Shown here piece after piece: positions 8,684 to 17,313 of a DNA stretch of 64,000 nt; within the stretch, counting starts at the first letter, position 1; each line of letters begins with the position of its first letter. Both the position numbers and the translations under genes were made by a program. This DNA comes from Mycolicibacterium helvum (GTDB lineage: Bacteria > Actinomycetota > Actinomycetes > Mycobacteriales > Mycobacteriaceae), in contig NZ_AP022596.1 of assembly GCF_010731895.1 (NCBI RefSeq), forward strand, positions 2,294,001 to 2,358,000. Direction: 5' to 3'. Under the pieces are notes generated by a model. It worked only from the letters and a program-made list of their open reading frames with translations, was not told the origin of the DNA and searched no databases.

Positions 8684-10075
8684 TCACTCTCCTATCGGTG
8701 GGCCGGCCGTTACCGCCGGCCGGGTCGGAGTCGGTTGGTCTGGTTTCGGCGTTCGCGTCGTGCTGCCCGGTTCCGGCGGATGCTCCCACCCTAGAAAGCT
8801 CGGCCCGGTGACGCTGGCAATGGGTTGGATCTGATTGTTGAATACCGCTTTGCCGTTGCCCAGGGCCAGTGCGTGCCGATCGGTCAGCATCCCGATATCG
8901 CCGGGGATGACCCGGGTGGGGTCGATCGGCTGCGGCACGGCACTGCCGGGCGCCGGGATCGTGATGCCCTGCTGTCGGAACGCCTCCGGGATGGGCGTGC
9001 CGGCGACGGCGGCGGTGATGGCGGCGGCCAGCGCAGGAGTCGGCGCTGTGACGGTTTCGCCGTTCGGCAGGTGCACGACGGTCGCGTCGTCCGAGGTCGG
9101 CGCGGTGGGCTCCTCCGCCGCGGCCTCATCCTCTGCATCGGCTGGCGGGTCGTCCGCACCGTCATCGACGGGCTCGTCGAGCATCGGGGTGTCGAGCAGG
9201 CTGTCATCGGTGGGTAACCGCGGCGACGTCAGGTTGTCGAGAGTCGGCGGCAGTGGCGCCGGACCCGGGGCCGGACTGCCGCTCCCGCCACCAAACGCGG
9301 GCATTCCCGCCATTGGCGGGATCATCGGCGCGGGCATCGGTTGGCTGGCGGCGCTCGGCTCCGGCGGGAGCTCGGCGAGATCGTCGGGCAGTAGCGCATC
9401 GTCGAGAGGGTCGGCCGCAACCGGCGGGAGGTCGGTAGGCATTGGCGGATGCTCGGCGGCCGGTGCTACCGATTTCGGTTCCGGTGCCTTTTCGTCCGTG
9501 ACGTCCGGGGTGGCGCCCACGTAGAGCGATGCCAGCGCGGCGGCCAGCGTCGCCTTGGAGGTGTCGTCCAGACCCGCGGTTTCCACGACGGCCTTGATGT
9601 CGCGCAATTTTCCGATGAGATAGCGCTGGAACGTGCGGGCACCCGCTGGGGTGTCCAGATCGGTGCGGGTGGCGACTGCGTTCTCGATATCGCGCTGCAG
9701 ACCGTCGAGTGCCTCCCGGCCCGCGGCATGCGTGCTGTGCGCATTGAGTACTGCAGTGATGACCTGGAGGTCGAGCTGCGCGCTCACCGAATGCTGCTGG
9801 ACCAGCGAGGTTTCAGCGGTACGGATGGCGTCTGCCGCTCGGCCCTCCGCGACGACCGGGCCCGGTACCGCGGGCGGCACCGGATCGAACACTTGGCGGT
9901 GCTGGGCGCGAATCTTGGCCACCACGTTGTCAATTCCGTTCGGCGAGATGACGTTGACCGGGCTGGTGACCAAGGCGAGGTCCGCGTCCGACAGCCCCGT
10001 CATCCACGCCCGATTGTCGCCGGTGGCAACACCCACGCGCGCTATGGCGTCGAGCAAGTCTTGGTAGCTCGCCAC
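8684..10075 (-). CDS. DUF4226-containing, Pro-rich protein, Rv0026-like
   Basis: The 463-aa product has an N-terminal helical region (LLDAIARVGVATGDN), a helical DUF4226-like region at about residues 90-190, and a long Pro/Ala/Asp/Glu-rich linker. A C-terminal domain with VVHLPNGETVTAP and DIGMLTDRHALALGNGKAVFN ends the protein. I prefer GTG 10075 to an upstream in-frame ATG at 10111 because AAGGGG lies 8 nt before it. Position and architecture match M. tuberculosis Rv0026. With the EspC-like and NlpC/P60 genes it appears to form an ESX-associated substrate/effector locus; this is inference. Confidence 0.7.
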   Translation of the reverse strand: MASYQDLLDAIARVGVATGDNRAWMTGLSDADLALVTSPVNVISPNGIDNVVAKIRAQHRQVFDPVPPAVPGPVVAEGRAADAIRTAETSLVQQHSVSAQLDLQVITAVLNAHSTHAAGREALDGLQRDIENAVATRTDLDTPAGARTFQRYLIGKLRDIKAVVETAGLDDTSKATLAAALASLYVGATPDVTDEKAPEPKSVAPAAEHPPMPTDLPPVAADPLDDALLPDDLAELPPEPSAASQPMPAPMIPPMAGMPAFGGGSGSPAPGPAPLPPTLDNLTSPRLPTDDSLLDTPMLDEPVDDGADDPPADAEDEAAAEEPTAPTSDDATVVHLPNGETVTAPTPALAAAITAAVAGTPIPEAFRQQGITIPAPGSAVPQPIDPTRVIPGDIGMLTDRHALALGNGKAVFNNQIQPIASVTGPSFLGWEHPPEPGSTTRTPKPDQPTPTRPAVTAGPPIGE

Positions 10076-10134
10076 CGGTGCCCCTTCATGCCGGCGACTG
10101 TATCCAGCCAACCCGGGGCCGACAATTCACCCGC

Positions 10135-10494
10135 TCACTGTGGTGTGGATGGCAACCGATACCGGCCGAGAAGCTGCTGTAGCACAACCACTTTGGCATC
10201 AGCGTCGGCACGTGCTGTGGTGAGAATGTCACTGATCTCGTGCTGCTTGTCGATCAGGAACCGGGCAAACTCACGTCCTTCGGACGGCGCGGTCACCGTG
10301 CGCTGGGCGACCGCTGCTTCGATCTCGGCGCTGACGGCGTCGAGCTTGCGGATGGCTTCTGTCGCGGCGGCGTGGGCACTGGCGACCACCGCGGCCAGTT
10401 CGGCGTCGGCCTGGGCGAGATCGTGATCGCGCACGGCGAGCACCGATCGGGCGGCTTCAAGTGCCTCCCCCGACGCTCCGGCGTGCTCAGCCAT
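10135..10494 (-). CDS. DUF4226 protein, Rv0025-like
   Basis: The 119-aa, almost entirely helical protein has a REFARFLIDKQHEISDIL segment that parallels the RTFQRYLIGKLRDIKAVV segment of the neighbouring larger gene. The two therefore share the DUF4226 core and probably arose by duplication. It corresponds to M. tuberculosis Rv0025 in size and order. No enzymatic motif is visible. It lies 63 bp downstream of the NlpC/P60 gene on the same strand. Confidence 0.72.
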   Translation of the reverse strand: MAEHAGASGEALEAARSVLAVRDHDLAQADAELAAVVASAHAAATEAIRKLDAVSAEIEAAVAQRTVTAPSEGREFARFLIDKQHEISDILTTARADADAKVVVLQQLLGRYRLPSTPQ

Positions 10495-10557
10495 GGGTCG
10501 ACGGTACTCAGCGGGATTTCGCCGAACAACTCACATAGCGTCCGAGGAGTCCTGCGA

Positions 10558-11346
10558 CTAGAGCGGCCGGCGGATCGCGACGTTGGCTCCCATGCGGCTG
10601 ATCTGCACGTTGGCCCCGGCGTGTGGTGCCTCCACCACCATCCCGTTGCCGATCGCCAGCTGGACGTGCCCGGCGTGCGGGAACACCAGATCGCCGGGCC
10701 GGACCTGGGAGCGGGCCACCGACACGCCGTCGTTGATCTGGTCGTAGGTGGTGCGGTCCAGATGTACCCCGGCCTGGGCATATGCCCACTTCACCAGGCC
10801 TGAGCAGTCGAACCGATCAGGTCCGGCCGCACCCCAGACATAGGGACAACCCAACCGCGAGAGCGCTGCCCGCACGGCCAGCGCCGCGCGTTCATTCGGC
10901 GCGGGTACCCGCAGACGATGGCGGCGGTACCGCAATGCGCGCACCAGCGCCAGACGCCGGCGGGCCCGCCGGCGGGCGGCAAGGACGTGGGCGTGCTGGG
11001 CCCGCAACCGTCTTGCGCGGCGGCGCATCAGCTCACGTTGGGCGACCGGATTGTCGGGGGCTGATTCGGCGTCGGCGCGGGCGGCATCGAGCACAGCCCG
11101 GGTCTGCTGATGTGCCTCGCGCTGGTCGCGCTGCGCACGGGCCAGGATCGCCGACAGCTCGGCATCGACGCGGCGGACTGCGCCGAGATCCTCGCGGTGC
11201 CGGTCGGCGGCCTGGCGGTAGGCGGCGGGCAATCCGTCCGGTGACGCTGACGGGAGCCCGGAAGTCGGTTCCAGCACCGGCATTTCACGCCGGCCAGCGA
11301 ACAGCGCATGGGCCCGGCCCAGGATGTCCAGCTCGGGAGCGGTCAC
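10558..11346 (-). CDS. NlpC/P60-family peptidoglycan hydrolase, Rv0024-like
   Basis: The 262-aa protein has a helical, Arg/Ala-rich N-terminal half of DUF4226 type and a C-terminal NlpC/P60 domain. The catalytic Cys is in RFDCSGLVKWAY and the His in GHVQLAIG; a second HAG motif follows (VVEAPHAG). Such enzymes cleave peptidoglycan stem peptides. No signal peptide precedes it, which fits ESX-dependent export in the Rv0024 family. The GTG start at 11346 overlaps the upstream stop by 4 nt (GTGA). A longer frame extends into the HTH gene but is a shadow. Confidence 0.85.
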   Translation of the reverse strand: MTAPELDILGRAHALFAGRREMPVLEPTSGLPSASPDGLPAAYRQAADRHREDLGAVRRVDAELSAILARAQRDQREAHQQTRAVLDAARADAESAPDNPVAQRELMRRRARRLRAQHAHVLAARRRARRRLALVRALRYRRHRLRVPAPNERAALAVRAALSRLGCPYVWGAAGPDRFDCSGLVKWAYAQAGVHLDRTTYDQINDGVSVARSQVRPGDLVFPHAGHVQLAIGNGMVVEAPHAGANVQISRMGANVAIRRPL

Positions 11347-12083
11347 GACTGCTCCTCGACGAATGCCCGCACTCGCGGCAGCGCACCCGGTGGGATGGCA
11401 CCGCGGTTGCGGATGTCCCACACCTGGTCCACTCCCACCCCCAGCAGTGTCGCGATCACTGACTCCGGCAGATCCGAGCGTGCGCAGGCTTGGTCGAAGC
11501 GGGCGCTGATGCTGCCGGGCATCCGGGCCAGCAGGCCCGTTCGGATTGCTTCCAGCGACTTGAGGTGGGTCATCAGACGATCCGCTGATTCGGCGCCGGC
11601 GTTGACCGCGACGCGCCACGAGTTGGCGGCCAGCAGTTCCGCCTTCACGCATTGCTCGATCACAGACTGAATATACGTTTCGTATTCGTTTGACGTCTCC
11701 GCTGGCAGCCGGGCTATCAACGAGTTGAGCGAATCCAGGTGCGCCTCGGCGTGCCCTTCGAGGACATCGGCGTCGCTGTGGCGGCTCACGATGATGCCGG
11801 CGGTGGCCCGCGGCTGGGTCGAGTCGGCTGGCGAGCTGGCCAGAATTTGAGCGATCTCGGCGTCCGGATCGTCGGCAACAACCAGCCGCGCATACGTCCC
11901 AGGCGGCAGGCCCAATCCGTTTTCAACCTTCTGAACTGTGCCTTTGTGGGGTTTGCGGACTCCGCGTTCGAGAAAGCTCAGGCCCATGATGCTGACTCCG
12001 GTGGCCGCAGCCAGATCGGCCAGTGACCAGTCCCTAGCTTCCCGCAATGTCCGAATGGCCGCGCCCGCCGCCTCTCGGCTCAC
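11343..12083 (-). CDS. XRE-family HTH transcriptional regulator, Rv0023-like
   Basis: The 246-aa protein has an N-terminal Cro/CI-type helix-turn-helix at about residues 8-60 (RDWSLADLAAATGVSIMGLSFLERG), then a helical region and a second HTH-like C-terminal region (LPESVIATLLGVGVDQVWDIRN). It is divergent from whiB5 and translationally coupled to the NlpC/P60 gene, so it probably controls this locus. The shared upstream region contains repeated TATACG boxes that are candidate binding sites. Matches M. tuberculosis Rv0023 in size and order. Confidence 0.82.
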   Translation of the reverse strand: MSREAAGAAIRTLREARDWSLADLAAATGVSIMGLSFLERGVRKPHKGTVQKVENGLGLPPGTYARLVVADDPDAEIAQILASSPADSTQPRATAGIIVSRHSDADVLEGHAEAHLDSLNSLIARLPAETSNEYETYIQSVIEQCVKAELLAANSWRVAVNAGAESADRLMTHLKSLEAIRTGLLARMPGSISARFDQACARSDLPESVIATLLGVGVDQVWDIRNRGAIPPGALPRVRAFVEEQS

Positions 12084-12097
12084 CGTGGGGCTCCAGC

Positions 12098-12180
12098 CAT
12101 ATACGGAGCGTACACAGCGTGGTTCGTATATACGTTTTCTTCTACGTTTCTCTTGCCATCCGCGCCGAACGCATATACGC
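12098..12180. promoter_or_regulatory. Repeated TATACG boxes in the divergent regulator/whiB5 promoter region
   Basis: The 129-bp divergent region carries CATATACG at 12098-12105, the palindrome CGTATATACG at 12125-12134, and GCATATACGC at 12171-12180. These AT-rich boxes stand out in GC-rich DNA. They are candidate operators for the HTH regulator or for WhiB5; binding is not shown. Confidence 0.4.
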
Positions 12181-12212
12181 TTCCGTCATTGAATCTCGTC
12201 AAGGAGGCTCCG

Positions 12213-12623
12213 ATGAACAACCGCCCATGCTCGCTCGAGCCGGATCTCTGGTTCGGCTATGCCGACGACGACGCCAGTGACGGCGCGGCCAAGGCCCGCG
12301 TCTACGAGCAATCGGCCACCCGCGCCAGGACGATCTGCCTGCGCAGGTGCCCGCTGGCCCAGCAGCGCGCGTGCGCCCGCGCCGCCGTCGAGGGCGGCGA
12401 GGAGTACGGGGTGTGGGCCGGGGTGAAGCTGCCCGGCGGTCAGTACCGCAAGCGGGCCCAGCTGGCCCATGCCCACGATGTTCTGCAACGCATTGCCGAC
12501 GGGCAGCTCAACCCGCGCGAGCTACCCGAGAGCGCGGAACTGCTGGCTCGCAGCGAAGCGCTGCCAGCCCAGGTGGCAACCGTCGTCCACCTGCCGCTGG
12601 GCCAGCCGCGCACCGCCGCGTGA
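12213..12623 (+). CDS. whiB5: WhiB-family redox-sensing transcription factor WhiB5
   Basis: The 136-aa protein has the four-Cys Wbl arrangement that binds a [4Fe-4S] cluster: one Cys near residue 6 (NRPCSLEPDLWF), the pair in ICLRRCPL, and one more in QRACAR. The GVWAG turn and a basic segment (GGQYRKRAQ) follow. AAGGAGG lies just before ATG 12213, so an upstream in-frame ATG at 12153 is rejected. Position next to the Rv0023-Rv0028 block identifies it as whiB5. It ends one base before the convergent Rieske oxygenase gene. Confidence 0.88.
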   Translation: MNNRPCSLEPDLWFGYADDDASDGAAKARVYEQSATRARTICLRRCPLAQQRACARAAVEGGEEYGVWAGVKLPGGQYRKRAQLAHAHDVLQRIADGQLNPRELPESAELLARSEALPAQVATVVHLPLGQPRTAA

Positions 12624-12624
12624 T

Positions 12625-13764
12625 CTAGCTGGAAGTTATCGCAGCAGAACGCTTCTGCATGTTCGCGTCCACCTCACGCTGCCACACGTCATAGGCGTGC
12701 GTGGTGTCGACCTCGAGCTCGAAGCGGTTGGTCATATCCGGGGTGACATCGGCGACGTCGACGTAGAACTGCTCGTACCACCGCCGGTACTGGTAGAGCG
12801 CCCCGTCTTCCTCGCACAGCAGCGGGTTTTCGATCCGGGTCTTGTGCTTCCAGATCTCGACGTCCTGCAGGAAGCCGACTTCATAGATCTTCGAGTACGA
12901 CTCGGCGAGCTTGGCGGTCTTCTCTTCTGACAACCCCGGCATGCTCTGCACCGAGACCCCGAACTGCAGCATGAATGAGTTCTGACTGATCGGGTAGTGG
13001 CAGTTGATCAGGACCGACTCCACAGTGAAGTCCGGTCCGAGGTCGTTGTGCAGCCAGTTGATCATGTACGACGGCCCGAAGTATGTGGCCTCCGAGCGCA
13101 GCTTGGTGCCCTCCCACAGCCGTTCAGGATGCTCGGTGAAGTCTTGGCGGCCTTTGGATTCCATGAACTGGCTGGCGGTGTGTCCTTCGAAGACGTTCTT
13201 GAAGTAGGTGGGGTAGGCGTAGTGGATGTAGAAGAAGTGCGCCATGTCGACGTTGTTGTCGACGATCTCGCGGCAGTGCGCCCCCTCGATGACCATCGAG
13301 TTCCACGCCCATTTCGACCACCGGCCCTCGTCGTAGCCCTCGATCGTCGGCGGGGTGAGTTCTGCGCTCGGCGTTCCCCGTTCGGGGTCGTGCCACACCA
13401 GTAGCTGTCCGTTGACTTCCAAGGTCTGCCACTTGCGTGTGCGTGCCAGCTTCGGAACCCGTTTGGCATAGGGGATTTCGACACAACGGCCGGTTGCGCC
13501 GTTCCAGCGCCAATCGTGAAATGCGCACGCCAGGTTGTCACCCTTGATCGTGCCCATCGCCAGGTCGGCGCCAAGGTGGCGGCAGTAGCCGTCGAGCACC
13601 TGGATGTCGCCGTTTGAGTCGGCGTAGACCACCAGCTTGCTGCCGAATGCTTCGATGCCGTGTGGCTTGCCGTCACGGAAATCATCGGCCAAGCCCAGGC
13701 AATGCCAACCCCGCGCAAATCGCGTCATCGGCGTGCCGGGGTCGATCTCCCGGATCTCGGTCAT
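12625..13764 (-). CDS. Rieske oxygenase, 3-ketosteroid 9-alpha-hydroxylase oxygenase-like (KshA)
   Basis: The 379-aa protein has an N-terminal Rieske [2Fe-2S] domain with C-x-H (YCRHLGADL) and C-x2-H (CAFHDWRW), and the mononuclear iron site in the NVDMAHFFYIHYAYP segment (D-x2-H-x4-H). This layout and length match KshA, the terminal oxygenase that hydroxylates steroid C9 using electrons from KshB. The start MTEIREIDPG at 13764 is used. A TetR-type gene is divergent across a perfect palindrome. No other sterol genes are nearby, so it may be one of several KshA paralogues. Confidence 0.85.
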   Translation of the reverse strand: MTEIREIDPGTPMTRFARGWHCLGLADDFRDGKPHGIEAFGSKLVVYADSNGDIQVLDGYCRHLGADLAMGTIKGDNLACAFHDWRWNGATGRCVEIPYAKRVPKLARTRKWQTLEVNGQLLVWHDPERGTPSAELTPPTIEGYDEGRWSKWAWNSMVIEGAHCREIVDNNVDMAHFFYIHYAYPTYFKNVFEGHTASQFMESKGRQDFTEHPERLWEGTKLRSEATYFGPSYMINWLHNDLGPDFTVESVLINCHYPISQNSFMLQFGVSVQSMPGLSEEKTAKLAESYSKIYEVGFLQDVEIWKHKTRIENPLLCEEDGALYQYRRWYEQFYVDVADVTPDMTNRFELEVDTTHAYDVWQREVDANMQKRSAAITSS

Positions 13765-13809
13765 GTGGCGCACATCCTTTTCACTCTGGCTGAGGGGCAC
13801 CCAGCCCTA

Positions 13810-13831
13810 ATTTAAGCACGAGTGCTTAAAT
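13810..13831. promoter_or_regulatory. Perfect 10-2-10 palindrome between KshA-like and TetR genes
   Basis: ATTTAAGCAC-GA-GTGCTTAAAT is a perfect inverted repeat with a 2-nt spacer, centred in the divergent promoter region 46 bp upstream of the oxygenase ATG. It is the obvious operator for the divergent TetR-family regulator. Confidence 0.7.
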
Positions 13832-13859
13832 CTGCCTAGCATGCATTTAGACTGCTGGC

Positions 13860-14492
13860 GTGGACCGCGGCGCTCGATCTCGAGAAGAGCTGCTCGACGC
13901 CGCCGAACGGCTGATTGCCGAGCATGGCTTCGAGGTGCCATTGCGCGAGATCGCCAAGTCCGCGGGGCAGCGCAACAACTCTGCGGTCAACTACTACTTC
14001 CGCAGCCGCCAAGACCTGATTGACGCGGTGGTGGCCCGTCGGCTGATGCCGATGGAGGTCGAGCGTCAAGCCCTGCTCGATCGCATGTCTGACGAGCAGA
14101 TGGCCGACGCACACGCGGTGCTGCGGATCCTGGTCGGACCCTTCTTCCACAGCGAAGGCACCCACTACGCGCGATTCCTCGAGGTGGTCCGGATCCGGCT
14201 GAACAGGGAGCCGCAAAGCCCCGCCGAGTCCGCCTGGCCGCGCATCCTGGACGCGCTGGCCAGGCTGGTTCCGCTCAAGGAACGCAGTGCCAGAGAGAGC
14301 CGGGTCAGCGCCGTCGCGACCACGATGTTCGCCCTGCTGGCCGACCATGAGCGGCGGGTCGAGGCAGGCGACGGTCCCCGAGGGCAGCAGCGGAGCCACT
14401 CGCGGGGTGGCGCGGACAGCCTCGAAGAGATCGTCACAATGCTGGCGGCGATGCTGACCGCGGCGCCGGTGGCCGCCGCCGCGACTCGCTGA
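13860..14492 (+). CDS. TetR-family transcriptional regulator
   Basis: The 210-aa protein has an N-terminal TetR DNA-binding domain (residues about 7-55: REELLDAAERLIAEHG, then an HTH ending NNSAVNYYFRSRQDLI). The ligand-binding region is helical and lacks a recognisable signature. It is divergent from the KshA-like gene across a perfect palindrome, so it most likely represses that gene and its own promoter, with a steroid or steroid-CoA as possible ligand. The GTG start at 13860 is 28 bp from the palindrome. Confidence 0.85.
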   Translation: MDRGARSREELLDAAERLIAEHGFEVPLREIAKSAGQRNNSAVNYYFRSRQDLIDAVVARRLMPMEVERQALLDRMSDEQMADAHAVLRILVGPFFHSEGTHYARFLEVVRIRLNREPQSPAESAWPRILDALARLVPLKERSARESRVSAVATTMFALLADHERRVEAGDGPRGQQRSHSRGGADSLEEIVTMLAAMLTAAPVAAAATR

Positions 14493-14535
14493 CTGTGGCA
14501 ATTCCCGTCGGGGGAGCGCATCTGCGGATAGAACT

Positions 14536-14832
14536 GTGTCCGTGCGGATCGTTGTCGTGGTGGCGCTGGCGGGCTTGATCACGCTCGTGGTGGCGGTCCT
14601 GACCGACAACACGTTCGTCGCGATAGGTGTGATCGCGTTGGCCGTCCTGGGCATCCTGTTACTGCTGCGGGACTGGCGTTCCGACCGTCGAGCGCCCGCC
14701 ACACCTGTCGAGACTGCCGAGGTCGATGAGCCCGAGCCGGAGACGGTTGCCATCCCCCTGAGTCCGGAGATGTTCGCGCCGGACATCTCCACCGACAGTG
14801 ACGGCCCGTCGGCGGACGCCCGCGCGGACTAG
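14536..14832 (+). CDS. Small membrane protein, two transmembrane helices
   Basis: The 98-aa protein has two hydrophobic segments (about residues 4-22 and 27-46), then a basic stretch (RDWRSDRR) and an acidic, Pro-rich tail of about 45 residues. This predicts both helices in the membrane with a cytosolic tail. I do not recognise the family. GTG 14536 is the only plausible start. It lies 17 bp before the pirin gene and may be cotranscribed with it. Confidence 0.6.
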   Translation: MSVRIVVVVALAGLITLVVAVLTDNTFVAIGVIALAVLGILLLLRDWRSDRRAPATPVETAEVDEPEPETVAIPLSPEMFAPDISTDSDGPSADARAD

Positions 14833-14849
14833 CGGGGGGAGTCGCGGGG

Positions 14850-15815
14850 ATGAGCAATCTGGAGACCACGCCGACGGAATTCGCCTGCGTGTCAACAGAT
14901 GCCGCAGAGCTCGAAGTCCTCTCACCGCGGGAGGTCCCGTTGGGCGGACCGCGCGCGCTGCCGGTCCGGCGGACCTTGCCGCAGCGCCAGCGCTCGCTCA
15001 TCGGCGCCTGGTGCTTCGCCGACCATTACGGCCCGCAGGACGTGCGGCAGGCCGCCGGCATGGATGTGCCGCCACACCCGCACACCGGCCTGCAGACCGT
15101 CAGCTGGCTGTTCCGAGGACAGATCGAGCACCGCGACAGCGCCGGCGTGCACCAGCTCGTCAACCCGGGCGAGCTGAACCTGATGACGGCCGGAGCCGGC
15201 ATCTGCCACTCCGAGGTGTCGACGCAAAAGACCACCGTGCTGCATGGCGTGCAGCTGTGGGTGGCGCTTCCCGATGCCCACCGCAACGTCGCACGCGATT
15301 TCGATCACTTTGTGCCCGAACCCATCTCGCGAGACAGTGCCGAGATCCGGGTTTTCCTGGGTGAGTTGGCCGGCCAGCGTTCACCGGTGCACACGTTCAC
15401 GCCGCTGTTGGGGGCCCAGCTCGACCTGGCAGCTGGGTGCACGATCGACCTCGACATCGACGCCGGCTTCGAGCACGGGGTGCTGGTGGATCTCGGCAGG
15501 GTCGACGCCGCGGGACGGGCGCTGGAATCCGGTGAGCTGGCATACCTGGGACCCGGCTGCACCACCGTGCGTCTGCACAACCCCGCCGGGATGGCGGCCC
15601 GGGTCGTGCTGCTCGGCGGAGCACCGTTCACCGAGGACCTGCTGATGTGGTGGAACTTCGTCGGGCGCAGCCACGACGAGATCGTCTCCTACCGCCAGCT
15701 GTGGCAGGACGGCGATGATCGGTTCGGAGCCGTCAGCGGGTACACCGGACCAGTCCCGCGATTGCCCGCACCCGCGCTGCCCGCCACCCGATTGCGACCG
15801 CGCCGCCAAACCTGA
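14850..15815 (+). CDS. Pirin-family bicupin protein
   Basis: The 321-aa protein has the pirin N-terminal cupin with the metal-binding motif PPHPHTGLQTVSWLF (His ligands) and EHRDSAGVHQLVNPGELN. ICHSEVS completes the iron site, and a C-terminal cupin region follows. Bacterial pirins are iron proteins; some have quercetinase activity, others regulatory roles, so the exact role is unclear. The C-terminal 40 residues are a basic Pro-rich extension. A shortened acetyltransferase-like gene follows after 10 bp. Confidence 0.85.
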   Translation: MSNLETTPTEFACVSTDAAELEVLSPREVPLGGPRALPVRRTLPQRQRSLIGAWCFADHYGPQDVRQAAGMDVPPHPHTGLQTVSWLFRGQIEHRDSAGVHQLVNPGELNLMTAGAGICHSEVSTQKTTVLHGVQLWVALPDAHRNVARDFDHFVPEPISRDSAEIRVFLGELAGQRSPVHTFTPLLGAQLDLAAGCTIDLDIDAGFEHGVLVDLGRVDAAGRALESGELAYLGPGCTTVRLHNPAGMAARVVLLGGAPFTEDLLMWWNFVGRSHDEIVSYRQLWQDGDDRFGAVSGYTGPVPRLPAPALPATRLRPRRQT

Positions 15816-15825
15816 AGGAGTTCCC

Positions 15826-16020
15826 ATGACCACCGACAAAACCGGCGCGCCCACTACCGTCACCGCAGGCACAGACCAGTTCACCCTTGCCGGCCTGCGC
15901 ATCGTCGCCGTGTGCCCGATGGTCGCCGATTACCTCGACAAGCATCACGACTTCGACGACGTCATCGATCCACTTACTCCGGACATCAAGCGTCACCTGC
16001 AGACGGTGCCAGGCGGGTAA
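15826..16020 (+). pseudogene. Internally deleted GNAT-type (YjdJ-like) acetyltransferase
   Basis: The 64-aa frame has a normal start with GGAG upstream (MTTDKTGAP) and a normal ending. Its second half, LAGLRIVAVCPMVADYLDKHHDFDDVIDP, is the last helix and strand of the small YjdJ-type GNAT domain, which typically reads CP-x-VA-x-YL-x-KH. The acetyl-CoA binding segment that should come before it is missing, so about 40-50 codons seem to have been lost in frame. It is probably non-functional, although a short expressed protein cannot be excluded. Confidence 0.55.
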
Positions 16021-16049
16021 CCACCGCTGCGCCGCTATCGTGTGAGCTC

Positions 16050-16883
16050 GTGACAGATCTGGGCAGCACCGATAGCACCTCGCGGGCCTATGCCGTCTCG
16101 GACGGCGACGTGCTGTTGCCCGGCCCGGCAGCACAGGGCCCGTGGGGTCCGACGATCAGCGGGCATGTCGTCGGCGGCTTCCTTGCACGCTCGCTGGAAC
16201 AGGTCGGCAGCGGGCCCGGGCTGGTGCCCGCCCGACTGACCGTCGACCTGCTGCGGCCCACCGCGATCGCACCCCTGGAGGTTCGCACCACCGTGCAGCG
16301 TGACGGCCGGCGCATCCGGTTGGTCGATGCCGAACTCGTCCAGAACGATGTCGTCGTGTCCCGGGCCAGTGCGGTGTTCCTGCGCCGCGGTGAGCACCCG
16401 AGCGGCGACATCTGGTCCTCGCCGGTGACCATGCCGCCGCTGCCCCCGGATCCCGGTCCGCTGCCCGACGATTTGATGATGTTCGTCTGGGGATACGGGG
16501 GAGACGGCGGGTCCAGCGGAGCGATGGGTTTCACCGAGTGGAATGACGCCGCCGGCCCCAAGTACGCCTGGATCCGGCAAGTCCGTCCGCTAATCGAAGG
16601 CGAAGTCACCAGCCCGTTCGTCCAGGTGGCGATGGCCGGTGACGCAACGAGCGCGTTATCCCATTGGGGCACTAAGGGTTTGCGTTACATCAACGCCGAC
16701 TACACCCTGACCCTGGCCCGCGAGCCAGTCGGCGACTATATCGGCCTGGCGGCCATGTCCCATAACAGCTACGACGGTGTGGCCTCCGGCGCGGCGGCGG
16801 TGTTCGACGCACAGGGCCCGATCGGCAATGCGATCACGGTGGGGTTGGTCAACCCGGCGGAATCGTTTCACCCACGGGCGTAG
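16050..16883 (+). CDS. Thioesterase-family protein (double hotdog, TesB-like)
   Basis: The 277-aa protein has an N-terminal hotdog unit (GPTISGHVVGGFLARSLEQ, LTVDLLRPTAIAPLEVRTTVQRDG) and a second one toward the C-terminus (RYINADYTLTLAREPVGDYIGL). This is the acyl-CoA thioesterase II type layout. It would hydrolyse acyl-CoA; the chain preference is unknown. GTG 16050 is preferred because the N-terminal residues then match the expected domain start; an in-frame extension upstream overlaps the acetyltransferase remnant. Confidence 0.78.
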   Translation: MTDLGSTDSTSRAYAVSDGDVLLPGPAAQGPWGPTISGHVVGGFLARSLEQVGSGPGLVPARLTVDLLRPTAIAPLEVRTTVQRDGRRIRLVDAELVQNDVVVSRASAVFLRRGEHPSGDIWSSPVTMPPLPPDPGPLPDDLMMFVWGYGGDGGSSGAMGFTEWNDAAGPKYAWIRQVRPLIEGEVTSPFVQVAMAGDATSALSHWGTKGLRYINADYTLTLAREPVGDYIGLAAMSHNSYDGVASGAAAVFDAQGPIGNAITVGLVNPAESFHPRA

Positions 16884-16941
16884 AACGGTCCGGTGAGAAG
16901 CGCCGGCCGGGCCGCGGGCGGCCGACCTTCGACGACCGACC

Positions 16942-17217
16942 TCAGGGCCAGGGACCGCCCACCGGCGGACCGCCCCCGCGGGGCGACTGATTCTGCAGGA
17001 TGCCTAGACAGGTGCCCACCGACTTGCCCGGGATGCACGGGATGCCGCCAACGCTCGGCAGACCGTTGCCCACATAGCACTGACCGGTGATGGGGTCCGA
17101 CAGATGCCCGATCGGGCAGGCGGCGGCCGGGGCCGCGACCACGACCGGCGCGGCCACGAACAGCGCCCCGCACGCGGCGGCCAACAACGCCCTGGAAATC
17201 CCCGCCCGCATGCCCAT
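16942..17217 (-). CDS. Small secreted protein with Cys pairs
   Basis: The 91-aa protein begins with a signal peptide (MGMRAGISRALLAAACGALFV, cleavage near A-A-A-C at about residue 33). The mature part has about four Cys and a Pro/Gly-rich tail ending in GGPWP. It resembles the short exported proteins of mycobacteria that carry a CPIG...GQCYVG motif. Function unknown. Confidence 0.65.
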   Translation of the reverse strand: MGMRAGISRALLAAACGALFVAAPVVVAAPAAACPIGHLSDPITGQCYVGNGLPSVGGIPCIPGKSVGTCLGILQNQSPRGGGPPVGGPWP

Positions 17218-17313
17218 CCTGTGACCTTACTGCGAGATCGATCCGCGGGCGGCGATGTTGGTCAGGCCGCCCGGCGAAGACGTCGGACCGGATGCCCGGA
17301 TAGCCGACCAGGC

